64,000 nucleotides of DNA from Aminivibrio pyruvatiphilus. Lineage in GTDB: Bacteria; Synergistota; Synergistia; Synergistales; Aminobacteriaceae. The notes below the pieces were generated by a model. The model was not told where the DNA came from. It saw nothing but the letters and a program-made list of their open reading frames with translations, and made no database searches. The DNA is taken from positions 248,001-312,000 of the forward strand of contig NZ_SORI01000001.1 in NCBI RefSeq assembly GCF_004366815.1. Reading direction: 5' to 3'. Both the position numbers and the translations under genes were made by a program. This document shows, in pieces, positions 35,361 to 44,034 of the stretch (its first letter is position 1; each line of letters starts with the position of its first letter).

Positions 35361-36626
35361 CTGAACCCCCTGCTGTACCGGGCCCTCGTCTCGGCGGCCT
35401 ACCCGTTCCTTTATCCCTGGCTGGCGAAGAAATACGCCGTCGGACTGGAGGAGCGGCGGGCTCTGTATCCAAAGGACAAGGCGGAAAGGCTCCCTGAACG
35501 GCCTCTCTGGGTCCATGCGGTCTCGGTGGGGGAGGTGCAGTCCGCCTGGCCCCTCCTGGATCTGCTCGCCAGGGAAAACCCCGGGGAAATAGTTCTCCTG
35601 TCCACCACCACCGCCACGGGCCGGGAAACGGCCTTTCGTCTCGCTGACGGACTCTTCGGAGAACACCTCTACTACCCCTGGGACGTTCCCCGGATCGTCC
35701 GGCGGTCTCTCGACCGGATCCGCCCGAAGGGGTATATTGTGATGGAGACGGAAATCTGGCCCGTCATGCTCATGGAGCTGAAGAAGCGGTCCATCCCCGC
35801 TTTTCTTGCGAACGGACGCTTCTCCGAGAGGACGGCCCGGAACGTCAGGAAGCGTCCCGCTTTCTGGAGACAGGCCTACGATCTCTTCTCCCTGCTGCTG
35901 GTGCGCTCCGCCGCCGACCGGGATTTTCTGGCGGACCTGGGGGTGCCGGAGGAAAAGCTGCGGGTCACAGGCGACTGCAAGGTGGACGCCCTGCTGCTCC
36001 GGAAGCGGGCGACCGATCTTTCCCCGGTCCGGAAAGTTGTGGCTGGGAAGGGCCCCGTCTTCGTGGCGGGAAGCACCCACCAGGGGGAGGAATCGATTGC
36101 CCTCGCCGCGTTCCGGAAAGTGCGGGAGCGGATCCCCCAAGCCCGCCTGGTCATTGCTCCCCGCCATCCGGAGAGAAGCGGGGACGTGCTGGAAGCAGCC
36201 TCCCGGACGGCGGAAGCCGCCCTTCTGTCACAAACCGAAGGACCCGGCGGGGCATCATGGGACATCCTCGTGATCGACCGCATCGGGGTGCTCTTCGACC
36301 TCTACGGCGTGTCCGACGGCGCCTTCATCGGCGGAAGCCTGGTGGACAAGGGCGGGCAGAACATCATGGAACCCGCCGCCTTTGGTATACCCTTTTCCCA
36401 CGGCCCCTTCATGCGGGATTTCGTGGAATCGGCCGGGGAGCTGGGAAAACTGGGGGCGGCAACCCTCGTTCAAACAGATGCTGAAATGGCCGCCCACTGG
36501 GAGCGGTGCCTGGACCAGAATGAACAGGAGAAGGCGCGCCTCGGCTCCGCAGCCTACTTTCAGGCCGTGGGGGGAGCGGCGAAGGCCACTCTCGACGAAA
36601 TCCGCAGGGAGATGACAAAGAAATGA
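35361..36626 (+). CDS. waaA: WaaA, Kdo transferase, probable CTG start
   Basis: About 421 residues if translation begins at CTG 35361. The homologous N-terminus (NPLLYRALVSAAYPFLYPW) begins exactly there; no ATG, GTG or TTG occurs in frame near it, the nearest being a TTG 41 codons upstream inside kdsD. A G-rich GGGGGTGG lies about six bases before it. Motifs of the GT30 family are present: LWVHAVSVGEVQSAWPLL, ETEIWPVMLMELKKR, LANGRFSERT, AGSTHQGEE, IGGSLVDKGGQNIMEPAA. It transfers Kdo to lipid IVA at the inner membrane. Its stop overlaps the next start (ATGA). Confidence 0.92.
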   Translation: MNPLLYRALVSAAYPFLYPWLAKKYAVGLEERRALYPKDKAERLPERPLWVHAVSVGEVQSAWPLLDLLARENPGEIVLLSTTTATGRETAFRLADGLFGEHLYYPWDVPRIVRRSLDRIRPKGYIVMETEIWPVMLMELKKRSIPAFLANGRFSERTARNVRKRPAFWRQAYDLFSLLLVRSAADRDFLADLGVPEEKLRVTGDCKVDALLLRKRATDLSPVRKVVAGKGPVFVAGSTHQGEESIALAAFRKVRERIPQARLVIAPRHPERSGDVLEAASRTAEAALLSQTEGPGGASWDILVIDRIGVLFDLYGVSDGAFIGGSLVDKGGQNIMEPAAFGIPFSHGPFMRDFVESAGELGKLGAATLVQTDAEMAAHWERCLDQNEQEKARLGSAAYFQAVGGAAKATLDEIRREMTKK

Positions 36627-37834
36627 CCATCAATGAACAGCTTCTGAATGAATTCTACGAAGGCCTCGACGAACGGTCCAGGGAAGCCCTGGACCAGGCG
36701 GCGGAGAAAATGACCGCCGCCAAGAAGCGGGGAGGAAAAATCGTCGTGGCCACTGGGAGCGGCCCCAACATCCACGAGGGGGTGACCACCCTCATCGCGG
36801 AGCTCATGGACAAGGGCATCGTGGACGGGGTCACCACCAGCTCCGCCGTGGTGGGGCACGAGATGGGGGGCGCCCTGGACCTGGTGAAGATGTGCAAAGC
36901 CTCCGCCCTCGGTTTCGATGAACGGTACATGCCCAGAGGCGACGTCTTCGAATTCACCCAAATGCCGGAAGAACTGCTGGCAGCCCTGCGGAACGAGATG
37001 GTCCTGGACGATGACCTTCTTGCACGGGGGGAGAAGGCCGAGGGACGGCTTGTGATCAAGGCCGCCGGCAACATGGCCTATCCCGTGGGCCTCCGGAACG
37101 AGAACCTGGCAGGGGAGATCCTCGTCTTCTGCAGAACTCTGGGCCTTCCCTTCGAGACCGTGGCCGGATGGGGCGCCGACCGGCGGACCATGATCGGCAT
37201 GGGTGCGGAAAAGAACATCCCCGTGCTGGTGAGCATCCCCCAGCTCGTGGGCAGCGGCCATATCGGCATGGCCATCGGCGACAGCATCCCGGTCTTCGAG
37301 CGGTCGAAACGAATCGCCGCCATGCTGGCAAGTGCGGACGTGATCATCGAATCGGCGGTGGTCCTCAGCCAGGAGATCCACGACGGCCCCTTCGAGTGCT
37401 ACACGGGCCATGGGATCTGGTCCTGGTGGAAGGGGTACCCCACCTACTCACTGAAGGACAAGACCCTGGTCCGGATCGACCTGGACGAAAACCTCAGGAA
37501 GGCTCGGGACCTGGAGACCGGCAGCTCCCTCATCCAGGAGGCCATCAACCGGGGACTGCCAAAGACGAAGATATCGAAGATCCCCTTCCGGATGGAGATG
37601 TCCGCCTTCGCCCGCCACGAGGGGAGCATTCCCGTCATCGGGGACATCGGGCAGGTGTGGCCCGTCCTGGCATGGAAGGTCGCCGGCGCCCTCGGGATAC
37701 CCCTTGATTTTATGAGCTACGCCCAGCACACCCCCGAAGGGAAGGCTATGAGGGAATGGATCGTGAAGGAAGTGAAGCCCGTGGACAGGGAGAAGATTCT
37801 GGCCCGGGCGAGGAACTGCGGAGCATCGTTATGA
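36623..37834 (+). CDS. Unknown 403-residue protein in the Kdo operon
   Basis: 403 residues, no signal peptide or membrane segment. Family not recognised with confidence. It has the look of a Rossmann-like enzyme: VVATGSGPNIHEGVTTLIAE near the N-terminus, TTSSAVVGHEMGGALDLVK, VAGWGADRRTMIGMG and the unusual FECYTGHGIWSWWKGYPTY. Several conserved-looking His, Asp and Gly clusters suggest catalysis. A remote resemblance to deoxyhypusine-synthase-like proteins occurred to me but is not supported by clear motifs. It is coupled on both sides (ATGA overlaps with waaA and kdsB), so it is very likely co-translated with Kdo synthesis and transfer genes. Confidence 0.85.
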   Translation: MTINEQLLNEFYEGLDERSREALDQAAEKMTAAKKRGGKIVVATGSGPNIHEGVTTLIAELMDKGIVDGVTTSSAVVGHEMGGALDLVKMCKASALGFDERYMPRGDVFEFTQMPEELLAALRNEMVLDDDLLARGEKAEGRLVIKAAGNMAYPVGLRNENLAGEILVFCRTLGLPFETVAGWGADRRTMIGMGAEKNIPVLVSIPQLVGSGHIGMAIGDSIPVFERSKRIAAMLASADVIIESAVVLSQEIHDGPFECYTGHGIWSWWKGYPTYSLKDKTLVRIDLDENLRKARDLETGSSLIQEAINRGLPKTKISKIPFRMEMSAFARHEGSIPVIGDIGQVWPVLAWKVAGALGIPLDFMSYAQHTPEGKAMREWIVKEVKPVDREKILARARNCGASL

Positions 37835-38568
37835 AGGTGCTCGGCGTCATCCCGGCCCGGTACGCCTCCACGCGCCTGCCCGGCAAGCCCCTGGCGGACA
37901 TCTGCGGCAAGACCCTCGTCCGCAGGGTTTACGAACGGGCTTCCCTTTCACCGATACTCCACCGCCTCGTGGTCGCCACGGACGACGAGCGTATCGCCCA
38001 TGAAGTAAGGAGCTTCGGGGGAAACTGCGTTCTCACGTCCCCGGACCACCCCAACGGCACCTGCCGTGCGGCGGAAGCGGCCGAAAAGGAAGACGCCGAC
38101 GTGGTGATCAACATCCAGGGAGACGAACCCTTCCTGGACCCCGTTATGATCGACGAAACGGCATCCCTTCTTTCGGAGGACGGCTCCGCCCTCTCGTCCA
38201 CCCTCTGCGAACCTCTGGCCGACCCGGAATCCATCCGGAACCCTAACGTGGTGAAGGTGGTCATGGACAGGTTCGGCAGCGCCCTGTACTTCAGCCGGTC
38301 CGTTATCCCCTATCCAAGGGTGGAAACGGGCGTTCCAGTCTACAGGCATATCGGCATCTACGGCTTCCGCCGGGAGTTTTTGTTCACTTACGCCTCCCTG
38401 CCCCCCACGCCCCTTTCGGCGGCGGAATCTCTCGAACAGCTCCGGATCCTGGAGCACGGCTATTCCATGAAGGTGGCCGTCACCCGGGGGCGGTGCGGCC
38501 CGAGCGTGGACACGCCCGAGGACCTGGAGAACGTGCGGACAATCTTCCGGGGGATGGAAAAGGAGTGA
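37831..38568 (+). CDS. kdsB: KdsB, CMP-Kdo synthetase
   Basis: 245 residues from ATG 37831, overlapping the previous stop; a frame open from 37756 lies inside the neighbour and is rejected. Motifs are IPARYASTRLPGKPL, INIQGDEPFLDP, YFSRSVIPYPR and YRHIGIYGFRREFL. It activates Kdo with CTP for WaaA. The length is usual. Confidence 0.96.
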   Translation: MKVLGVIPARYASTRLPGKPLADICGKTLVRRVYERASLSPILHRLVVATDDERIAHEVRSFGGNCVLTSPDHPNGTCRAAEAAEKEDADVVINIQGDEPFLDPVMIDETASLLSEDGSALSSTLCEPLADPESIRNPNVVKVVMDRFGSALYFSRSVIPYPRVETGVPVYRHIGIYGFRREFLFTYASLPPTPLSAAESLEQLRILEHGYSMKVAVTRGRCGPSVDTPEDLENVRTIFRGMEKE

Positions 38569-38572
38569 TACC

Positions 38573-39751
38573 GTGACGGCCTGTCCCGCCCTGGTCTTTC
38601 TTCTGAGCGACGGCATCCGGGGACACCTCTTCCAGGGAAGAGGTGTCGCAGGATGGCTCTCCCGCTTTACCGGGGCTGACGTGGTGGAGATGGACGTTCC
38701 GCGCCCCACAGGATGGGAGCGGACCCGCCTCTTCAAGTGGAAGGCCCGGTTTCTTCCTTTTGCTGACGGTTCCGGGGCTGCCCGGTGGATTCAAGAGGCA
38801 GGCGCGTCCTCCCTTCTGGAGAGGGCAGGGCACGAACTGGCCGCAAGGAACTGCGGTGAGAACTCCGCCCTCTTTCTTTCGGCAGGGAGCGGCGCTGCGC
38901 CCTTCGCCCTCGCCCTCGCCAGGGTGACAGGGCAGAAGTGTTGCACCCTCATGACTCCGTCGGTGTTGGGGACGGCTCCCTTCGATTTTGCCGTTGTCCC
39001 CGAACACGACCATCCGGAGAAAAGGGAGAATATCCTGGCTACCCTCGGAGCGCCCAACGCCATCTTCCCCGACGAACTCGAGCGGCAGGGATGGGAACTC
39101 GCCCAGAAATACCCTCCCAGGGAATCGGGCGTGCGTGAGAACCGGTGGGGAGTCCTCGTGGGGGGCGACGACGCGAATTACCGCGTATCCTCCGAATGGG
39201 TGCGCCGGACACTGGGGCCGATACTCGAGGCCGGGGCACAGGCGGACGCTGACCTCTACATCACCACCTCCAGGCGAACCTCCCCCGGGGCCGAGGCCGA
39301 ACTGCTCAGGCTGACGGAAGGCAACCCTGCTGTCAGGATGGTCCTTCTTGCGTCAAAGGATTCCTTCAATCCCGTTCCGGGCATGCTCGGACTCTGCTCC
39401 CGCATTTTCGTCACCGAGGACTCCGTCTCCATGGTCTCCGAGGCCGTCACCGCCGGCAGGGAGGTCTTCCTCCTCAGGACGGAGCGGCAGAGCCGCGGCA
39501 GGACGGCCTTTCAGGATGCAACGTATTTCCTGGTACAGAAGAATATTCTTCCTGGGAGCTGCCTCTGGGGTATTCCACGGTTCGATGCCCTTTTCTCCAG
39601 CCTTGCCTCCAGGGGATTTCTGAAAGAAGTCCACTATGATAGACTGTATACGTCAATAGGGACATCGGTGTCCCTTCACCCGGATGGCCCTGTCCTCAAC
39701 GAAGCGAAGCGTGCTGCTGAGTGGATCATAGAGAGATGGAGCAAAGAATAG
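38573..39751 (+). CDS. ELM1/GtrOC1-like GT-B protein
   Basis: 392 residues from GTG 38573 with AAAGGAG upstream. It matches the DUF1022 (mitochondrial fission ELM1) family: LLSDGIRGHLFQGRGVAGWL at the N-terminus, VVPEHDHPE, GVLVGGDDANY and IFVTEDSVSMVSEAV at the donor site. Bacterial members are thought to act as glycosyltransferases on LPS core. Its place after kdsB supports that. Donor and acceptor are unknown. Confidence 0.8.
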   Translation: MTACPALVFLLSDGIRGHLFQGRGVAGWLSRFTGADVVEMDVPRPTGWERTRLFKWKARFLPFADGSGAARWIQEAGASSLLERAGHELAARNCGENSALFLSAGSGAAPFALALARVTGQKCCTLMTPSVLGTAPFDFAVVPEHDHPEKRENILATLGAPNAIFPDELERQGWELAQKYPPRESGVRENRWGVLVGGDDANYRVSSEWVRRTLGPILEAGAQADADLYITTSRRTSPGAEAELLRLTEGNPAVRMVLLASKDSFNPVPGMLGLCSRIFVTEDSVSMVSEAVTAGREVFLLRTERQSRGRTAFQDATYFLVQKNILPGSCLWGIPRFDALFSSLASRGFLKEVHYDRLYTSIGTSVSLHPDGPVLNEAKRAAEWIIERWSKE

Positions 39752-39796
39752 GACACCTGAAATATCCCGATTATTTCGCAAGGAGGGAATTTCGGG

Positions 39797-40284
39797 GTGG
39801 AACCTTTCGAAGAACTGGGCTTGTCACAATGGTCACTGTTCATGCCTCTGGTATCTGATATAGCCCATCAGCACCCCTATGCCGACGGTGCTTCCATTGG
39901 CGACGCTTCCCCAGGGACTTCCGGATCTTTGCCGCATCTGTTGCAAGAATGGACGGCGGAGGAGTAATCCCGAACCTCGGCAGTGCAGTTCTGCTTCCTG
40001 AAGTGTTTCTCAAGGCCCTGTCTATAGCCCGGAACCTGGGAAACAACTTCAGAAACATTATTACGGCCAATATGGACATGATCCAGCATTACCGGCCCCT
40101 GACCGACGTTGTGACCCGTCCGGTCATTTCTGGAGGACAGGGATACTTATTTTCGGGTCATCACGAAATCATGATTCTCCTCCTTGCGGCCGCTGTTTGC
40201 GAGGAAGCATTTTGTGAAGAGATGAGCCCCGTATTCCGGGGGTCCGGGATGATTCTTTCCTCGGAAAGGAAACTGAACAAATGA
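39797..40284 (+). pseudogene. Frameshifted gene upstream of hldE, family unknown
   Basis: A strong ribosome-binding site (AAGGAGGG, 39780-39787) and GTG 39797 open a frame (EPFEELGLSQWSLFMPLV...) that ends at a TAA at 39965. A second frame, shifted by one base near the CCCC run at about 39913, continues with FRIFAASVARMDGGGV to a TGA at 40282 that overlaps the hldE start. Joined, they give about 162 residues that read as one protein, including SGGQGYLFSGHHEIM. The simplest reading is a single-base deletion in a recently active gene; a sequencing error or programmed -1 shift is possible. Function unknown. Confidence 0.6.
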
Positions 40285-41711
40285 TGCAGAATCCTGAAAG
40301 GTTCAAAAACCTCAACATCCTTGTCCTCGGGGATGTGATGCTTGACCGGTATGTTTCAGGGGATGTTCTCAGGGTCTCCCCGGAGGCTCCGGTCCCGGTC
40401 CTGTCGGTTCGGAGCAGAAGGGAAGTGCTTGGTGGTGCGGGGAACGTGGCTGCCAACCTTGCCGCCCTGGGATGTTCAGTGAATCTGCTGGGTGCCTTAG
40501 GTAATGACTATGAGGGAAAGAGGATAACGAAACTGCTTGATGAAAAGGGAATCAGGAACTACCTTGTCGAGACAGATGACCGGCCGACAACCACAAAAAC
40601 GAGGATTATCGGAGGAAACCAACAGATAGTCCGGTTTGATGAAGAAACAGCCGAAGTCGTTTCTCCGGGTACAGAAGAGAGGATTTCCGCGGCAATGCTC
40701 CGTTTGCTCGAGTCTGCTAATGGTGTTCTGCTCTCCGATTACGGCAAAGGAGTGCTGAAAGGAAACCTGTGCAAAACTGTGATATCCGGGGCTCTTCGAC
40801 GGGGGGTGCCGGTTTTTGTCGATCCAAAGGGCCGTGACTGGGAACGATATCGCGGTGCGACGTGCGTCACCCCCAACGAAGCGGAGTTCTTTGCTGTTTC
40901 CGGAGAATCAACTGACGAACGTGGAGATTTTTCGCGGAATGCCCTGGAAATAAAAAGCAGGTTTGATATTAATAATTTGCTCGTCACCAGGGGCGCGAAA
41001 GGAATCGCCTTTTTCCCGGAGGAGGGGGATCCCTGTTTTGCTCCCGCCCCCAGGGTTAGGGAAGTATACGACGTCTCGGGAGCAGGCGACACGGTTGTTG
41101 CGGTTCTCGCGGCATCAGTGGTTTCAGGATATTCCTGGGACTATGGAGTATCTCTCGCCAACAGGGCGGCGGGAATCGTCATAACACGGGCGGGTACTTC
41201 ACCTGTGTCTATTGAAGATTTGTCCGGTCCGGCAGATGAGGACACGAAGATTTGTACCTGGGCTGAAGCTGAAAGAAGGGTAGCGCTCTGGAAAAAGAAC
41301 GGGGCTTCCGTTGTTTTTACGAACGGGTGTTTCGATCTTCTTCATCCTGGTCATATAAAGGTGCTTCGCCAGGCCGCACAGGAAGGTGACAGGCTCGTTG
41401 TCGGGCTGAACTCCGACGCGTCGATACGCCGCCTCAAGGGACCTGACCGCCCGGTTCTCCCCCAGGCTGACCGTGCCTCCATTCTGGCTGCCCTTGATTG
41501 CGTGGATCTTGTTGTTGTGTTCGATGAAGATACACCAGAGAAATTAATTCGTGCCCTTATACCCTCCGTTCTTGTCAAAGGAGGAGACTACACCCCGGAA
41601 AGCGTCGTAGGAAGGCAAATTGTCGAAGAGGGGGGCGGCAGAGTTGTTATCGTTCCCCTGATGGAAGGAAAAAGCACGTCCAAAATTCTCCTATCCTTTA
41701 AGAAACGGTGA
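40281..41711 (+). CDS. hldE: HldE, bifunctional heptose kinase/adenylyltransferase
   Basis: 476 residues. The N-terminal ribokinase-fold domain (about 1-315) has GGAGNVAANLAALG and the catalytic VSGAGDTVVAVLA. The C-terminal nucleotidyltransferase domain (about 340-476) has FTNGCFDLLHPGHIKVLRQA. It makes ADP-heptose for the LPS core. Partner genes gmhA, gmhB and hldD are absent from the window. From here to about 46277 the DNA is more A+T rich than upstream. Confidence 0.95.
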   Translation: MMQNPERFKNLNILVLGDVMLDRYVSGDVLRVSPEAPVPVLSVRSRREVLGGAGNVAANLAALGCSVNLLGALGNDYEGKRITKLLDEKGIRNYLVETDDRPTTTKTRIIGGNQQIVRFDEETAEVVSPGTEERISAAMLRLLESANGVLLSDYGKGVLKGNLCKTVISGALRRGVPVFVDPKGRDWERYRGATCVTPNEAEFFAVSGESTDERGDFSRNALEIKSRFDINNLLVTRGAKGIAFFPEEGDPCFAPAPRVREVYDVSGAGDTVVAVLAASVVSGYSWDYGVSLANRAAGIVITRAGTSPVSIEDLSGPADEDTKICTWAEAERRVALWKKNGASVVFTNGCFDLLHPGHIKVLRQAAQEGDRLVVGLNSDASIRRLKGPDRPVLPQADRASILAALDCVDLVVVFDEDTPEKLIRALIPSVLVKGGDYTPESVVGRQIVEEGGGRVVIVPLMEGKSTSKILLSFKKR

Positions 41712-41754
41712 AAGCGGCTTGGATAAAATATCCTCCGACGGGAGTGAATCAAGG

Positions 41755-42774
41755 GTGAAAATCATCCATATCCTTCCAGAACTCGAGGAAGGAGGAGTCG
41801 AACGCCATGTTCTCTGGCTGACGGAAGAACTTTCCTTCCGGGGACATGATGTGACCGTTATTTCGTCCGGAGGGAAAATGGTTTCCCGGCTGGCATCGGG
41901 AGTGAATCACCTTGCCTTGCCGGTGGACGTAAAAAATCCGCTGACGGCTTTCTTCTGCGCGAGGAAGATAGCACGCTTAGCGGCAAGGGAGAATGTTCAG
42001 CTTCTTCATGCCCATTCGAGAGTCCCGGCGTGGGTAGCTTACTGGGCATCGAGGATGGCTAAAATTCCTTTTGTAGTCACTGCTCACGGCGTATTCAGCA
42101 ATAAGACGGCATGGATTTATCGTCCCTACAGGAAAGCTGAAAGGGTGATCTGTGTCAGTTCTGCTGTGAAAAGAACCATGGAGCCATGTTTCGGTAATAA
42201 TACAACAGTTATTCTCAACGGAATGCCGGAGAAGGACCTTTCATGGAAGGGTTCCAAGGATGGAATGTTCCGCTTTCTCTTTATCGGTCGCCTTTCTCCC
42301 GTAAAGGGGATTCAGGATATAGTGGAGATTCTTCCTCTGCTGCAAGGCGACTGGACGCTTGACGTAGTGGGAAACGGCCCGCTTTTCAGCACACTATCGG
42401 CGAAAATAAAAGAACTTGCTCTGAACGATCGGGTTTTCCTCCATGGTTTCCGGGATGATACGGACCGCTGGCTTTCGGAGTGCTCTTGCCTGCTTTTTCC
42501 CTCCTACACGGAAGGGATGCCCCTGACACTGGCCAGGGCGGTCCAGATGGGTGTGCCTGTACTTGCTTCATCCATCCCCCCTGTCATCGAGATGGCTGAA
42601 ACTGAAGAAGGATTATTGCCGCCGGGGGAAAAAGATCTTTGGAGAAGGGCGTTACAGGGGGTACTGGAGGGAAATAAAAGTTTCCCCCGCTTCTCTTCGG
42701 AGAAAATCCCTACGATCAAAAAAATGACTGACGAAGTTGAAGCAGTGTATGCCGAGGTGTCTTGCAGCAGGTGA
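41755..42774 (+). CDS. GT4 family glycosyltransferase (core/O-antigen)
   Basis: Predicted 339 residues from GTG 41755, ten bases after GGGAG; an in-frame TTG at 41719 (351 residues) is an alternative. GT-B fold: the N-terminal IIHILPELEEGGVERHVLWL and C-terminal FIGRLSPVKGIQDIVEILP and FPSYTEGMPLTLARAVQMGVP (donor-binding) are visible. It probably adds a sugar to the LPS core at the cytoplasmic face. Donor and acceptor cannot be set from sequence. It follows hldE closely. Confidence 0.85.
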   Translation: MKIIHILPELEEGGVERHVLWLTEELSFRGHDVTVISSGGKMVSRLASGVNHLALPVDVKNPLTAFFCARKIARLAARENVQLLHAHSRVPAWVAYWASRMAKIPFVVTAHGVFSNKTAWIYRPYRKAERVICVSSAVKRTMEPCFGNNTTVILNGMPEKDLSWKGSKDGMFRFLFIGRLSPVKGIQDIVEILPLLQGDWTLDVVGNGPLFSTLSAKIKELALNDRVFLHGFRDDTDRWLSECSCLLFPSYTEGMPLTLARAVQMGVPVLASSIPPVIEMAETEEGLLPPGEKDLWRRALQGVLEGNKSFPRFSSEKIPTIKKMTDEVEAVYAEVSCSR

Positions 42775-42831
42775 AATCGCGGAATAACCGTGTCGCAAGA
42801 AGACAAGTCGAAGGAGAGAGGAGTAAGCCGT

Positions 42832-43920
42832 TTGAAGGTGCTCCATTACGTTAACGAATCCGTTCTTTCCTGGTCGGTTCCCTTCCTTCAGCTCTTGAGG
42901 GCCCTTGAGGACAAAAGTATAAACAATGTCGTGCTTTGTTCTCCCGGGGGAAGATTATCGAATGAAGTTGAAAAAATCGGAGTGGAGTGTGTTGTTGCCA
43001 AAGCCCTCTTTCCGTGGTGTCCCCGTTTGTGTAAGAAAATTGGAAAGATAATTGGTGACGTCCAGCCTGACATTATCGTCACCCGTCTTTCGTCCGCTGC
43101 CCTTATCGGCGGGTATTGGGGCAAAAGACTAGGAATCCCCGTAATAGGTGCTCTCGACAAGTTCTCTAAACCCAGGTATTATCGTCACGTTCAAACTGTG
43201 CTGGCAGTGTCGTCATTGTTGGCATCATTTGCGAAGAATGCCGGAATGCCTGATGTGGTTGCAATACCGAACGGAATCGAAACGAACTTCTACCGGCCAC
43301 CGGAATCCCATGAAGCGAAAAATCGTCTTCGGGAACAATGGTCCGTCGGCAGTGATGAAAGAATTGTCCTTGCCGCTGGGCGTTTCGTGGAATGGAAAGG
43401 ATTCGATGTTCTCCTGAACGCCTTTGCTAATGTACATAGGCGTTTCCTTTCTTCTGGGAAGGATTTTCCGGTCCGACTTTTTCTTGCGGGGGACGGGGAA
43501 GAAAAAGACAACTATAGAAATTTAGTAAAAAGCTTGGGTATCGAAAATCTCGTTATATTTCCCGGTTTTGTCAGGGATATACGTCCGTTTCTTCAAATGT
43601 CGGATATTTTTGTCCTTCCGTCAAAAGAACCGGAGCCCTTCGGTTTGGTTCTCCTGGAAGCGATGGCTGCTGGAAAACCGTCTATTGCCACCTCCTGCGG
43701 CGGACCTCAGGATATGATAGAACACGGCCGAAACGGATGGTTGGTACCCTGCAACGAAAAGGATGCTCTTGCTGATGCTTTATCTGAAGCCCTTCTTTCT
43801 TCTGATCTTCTCTCCATCGGCGAACGGGCAATGTCCAAGGCTTCTGAATTCGATGTCACCCGTGTTGCTGAGCGGCTACTTTGCCTTTTTGAAAATATGA
43901 TTTTGAATTATCCGAAATAG
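42832..43920 (+). CDS. GT4 family glycosyltransferase (core/O-antigen)
   Basis: Predicted 362 residues from TTG 42832, eight bases after AGAGGAG and giving the typical KVLHYVNES start; an in-frame GTG at 42790 is the alternative. Motifs include AAGRFVEWKGFDVLLNAFA, LFLAGDGEE and SKEPEPFGLVLLEAMAAG with the EX7E-type donor site. Acts on lipid-linked or LPS sugars; substrate unknown. Base composition is A+T rich like its neighbours. Confidence 0.85.
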   Translation: MKVLHYVNESVLSWSVPFLQLLRALEDKSINNVVLCSPGGRLSNEVEKIGVECVVAKALFPWCPRLCKKIGKIIGDVQPDIIVTRLSSAALIGGYWGKRLGIPVIGALDKFSKPRYYRHVQTVLAVSSLLASFAKNAGMPDVVAIPNGIETNFYRPPESHEAKNRLREQWSVGSDERIVLAAGRFVEWKGFDVLLNAFANVHRRFLSSGKDFPVRLFLAGDGEEKDNYRNLVKSLGIENLVIFPGFVRDIRPFLQMSDIFVLPSKEPEPFGLVLLEAMAAGKPSIATSCGGPQDMIEHGRNGWLVPCNEKDALADALSEALLSSDLLSIGERAMSKASEFDVTRVAERLLCLFENMILNYPK

Positions 43921-44034
43921 TTTTCCTCCTGTGTTTTGCCGCGGGATACTGACTGGCCTTCTTGGCCAGCAATTCCCAGCAATAATAGGTTCCGATGCAT
44001 GTTCAGAAGAAGTTTACGGAAGGTCGGTTTTATT

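Noticed and set aside
39221-39751. A possible link of the 403-residue protein to deoxyhypusine synthase, and of the frameshifted gene to the same family
   Set aside because: Only vague Gly-rich resemblance; no active-site Lys motif could be identified in either.
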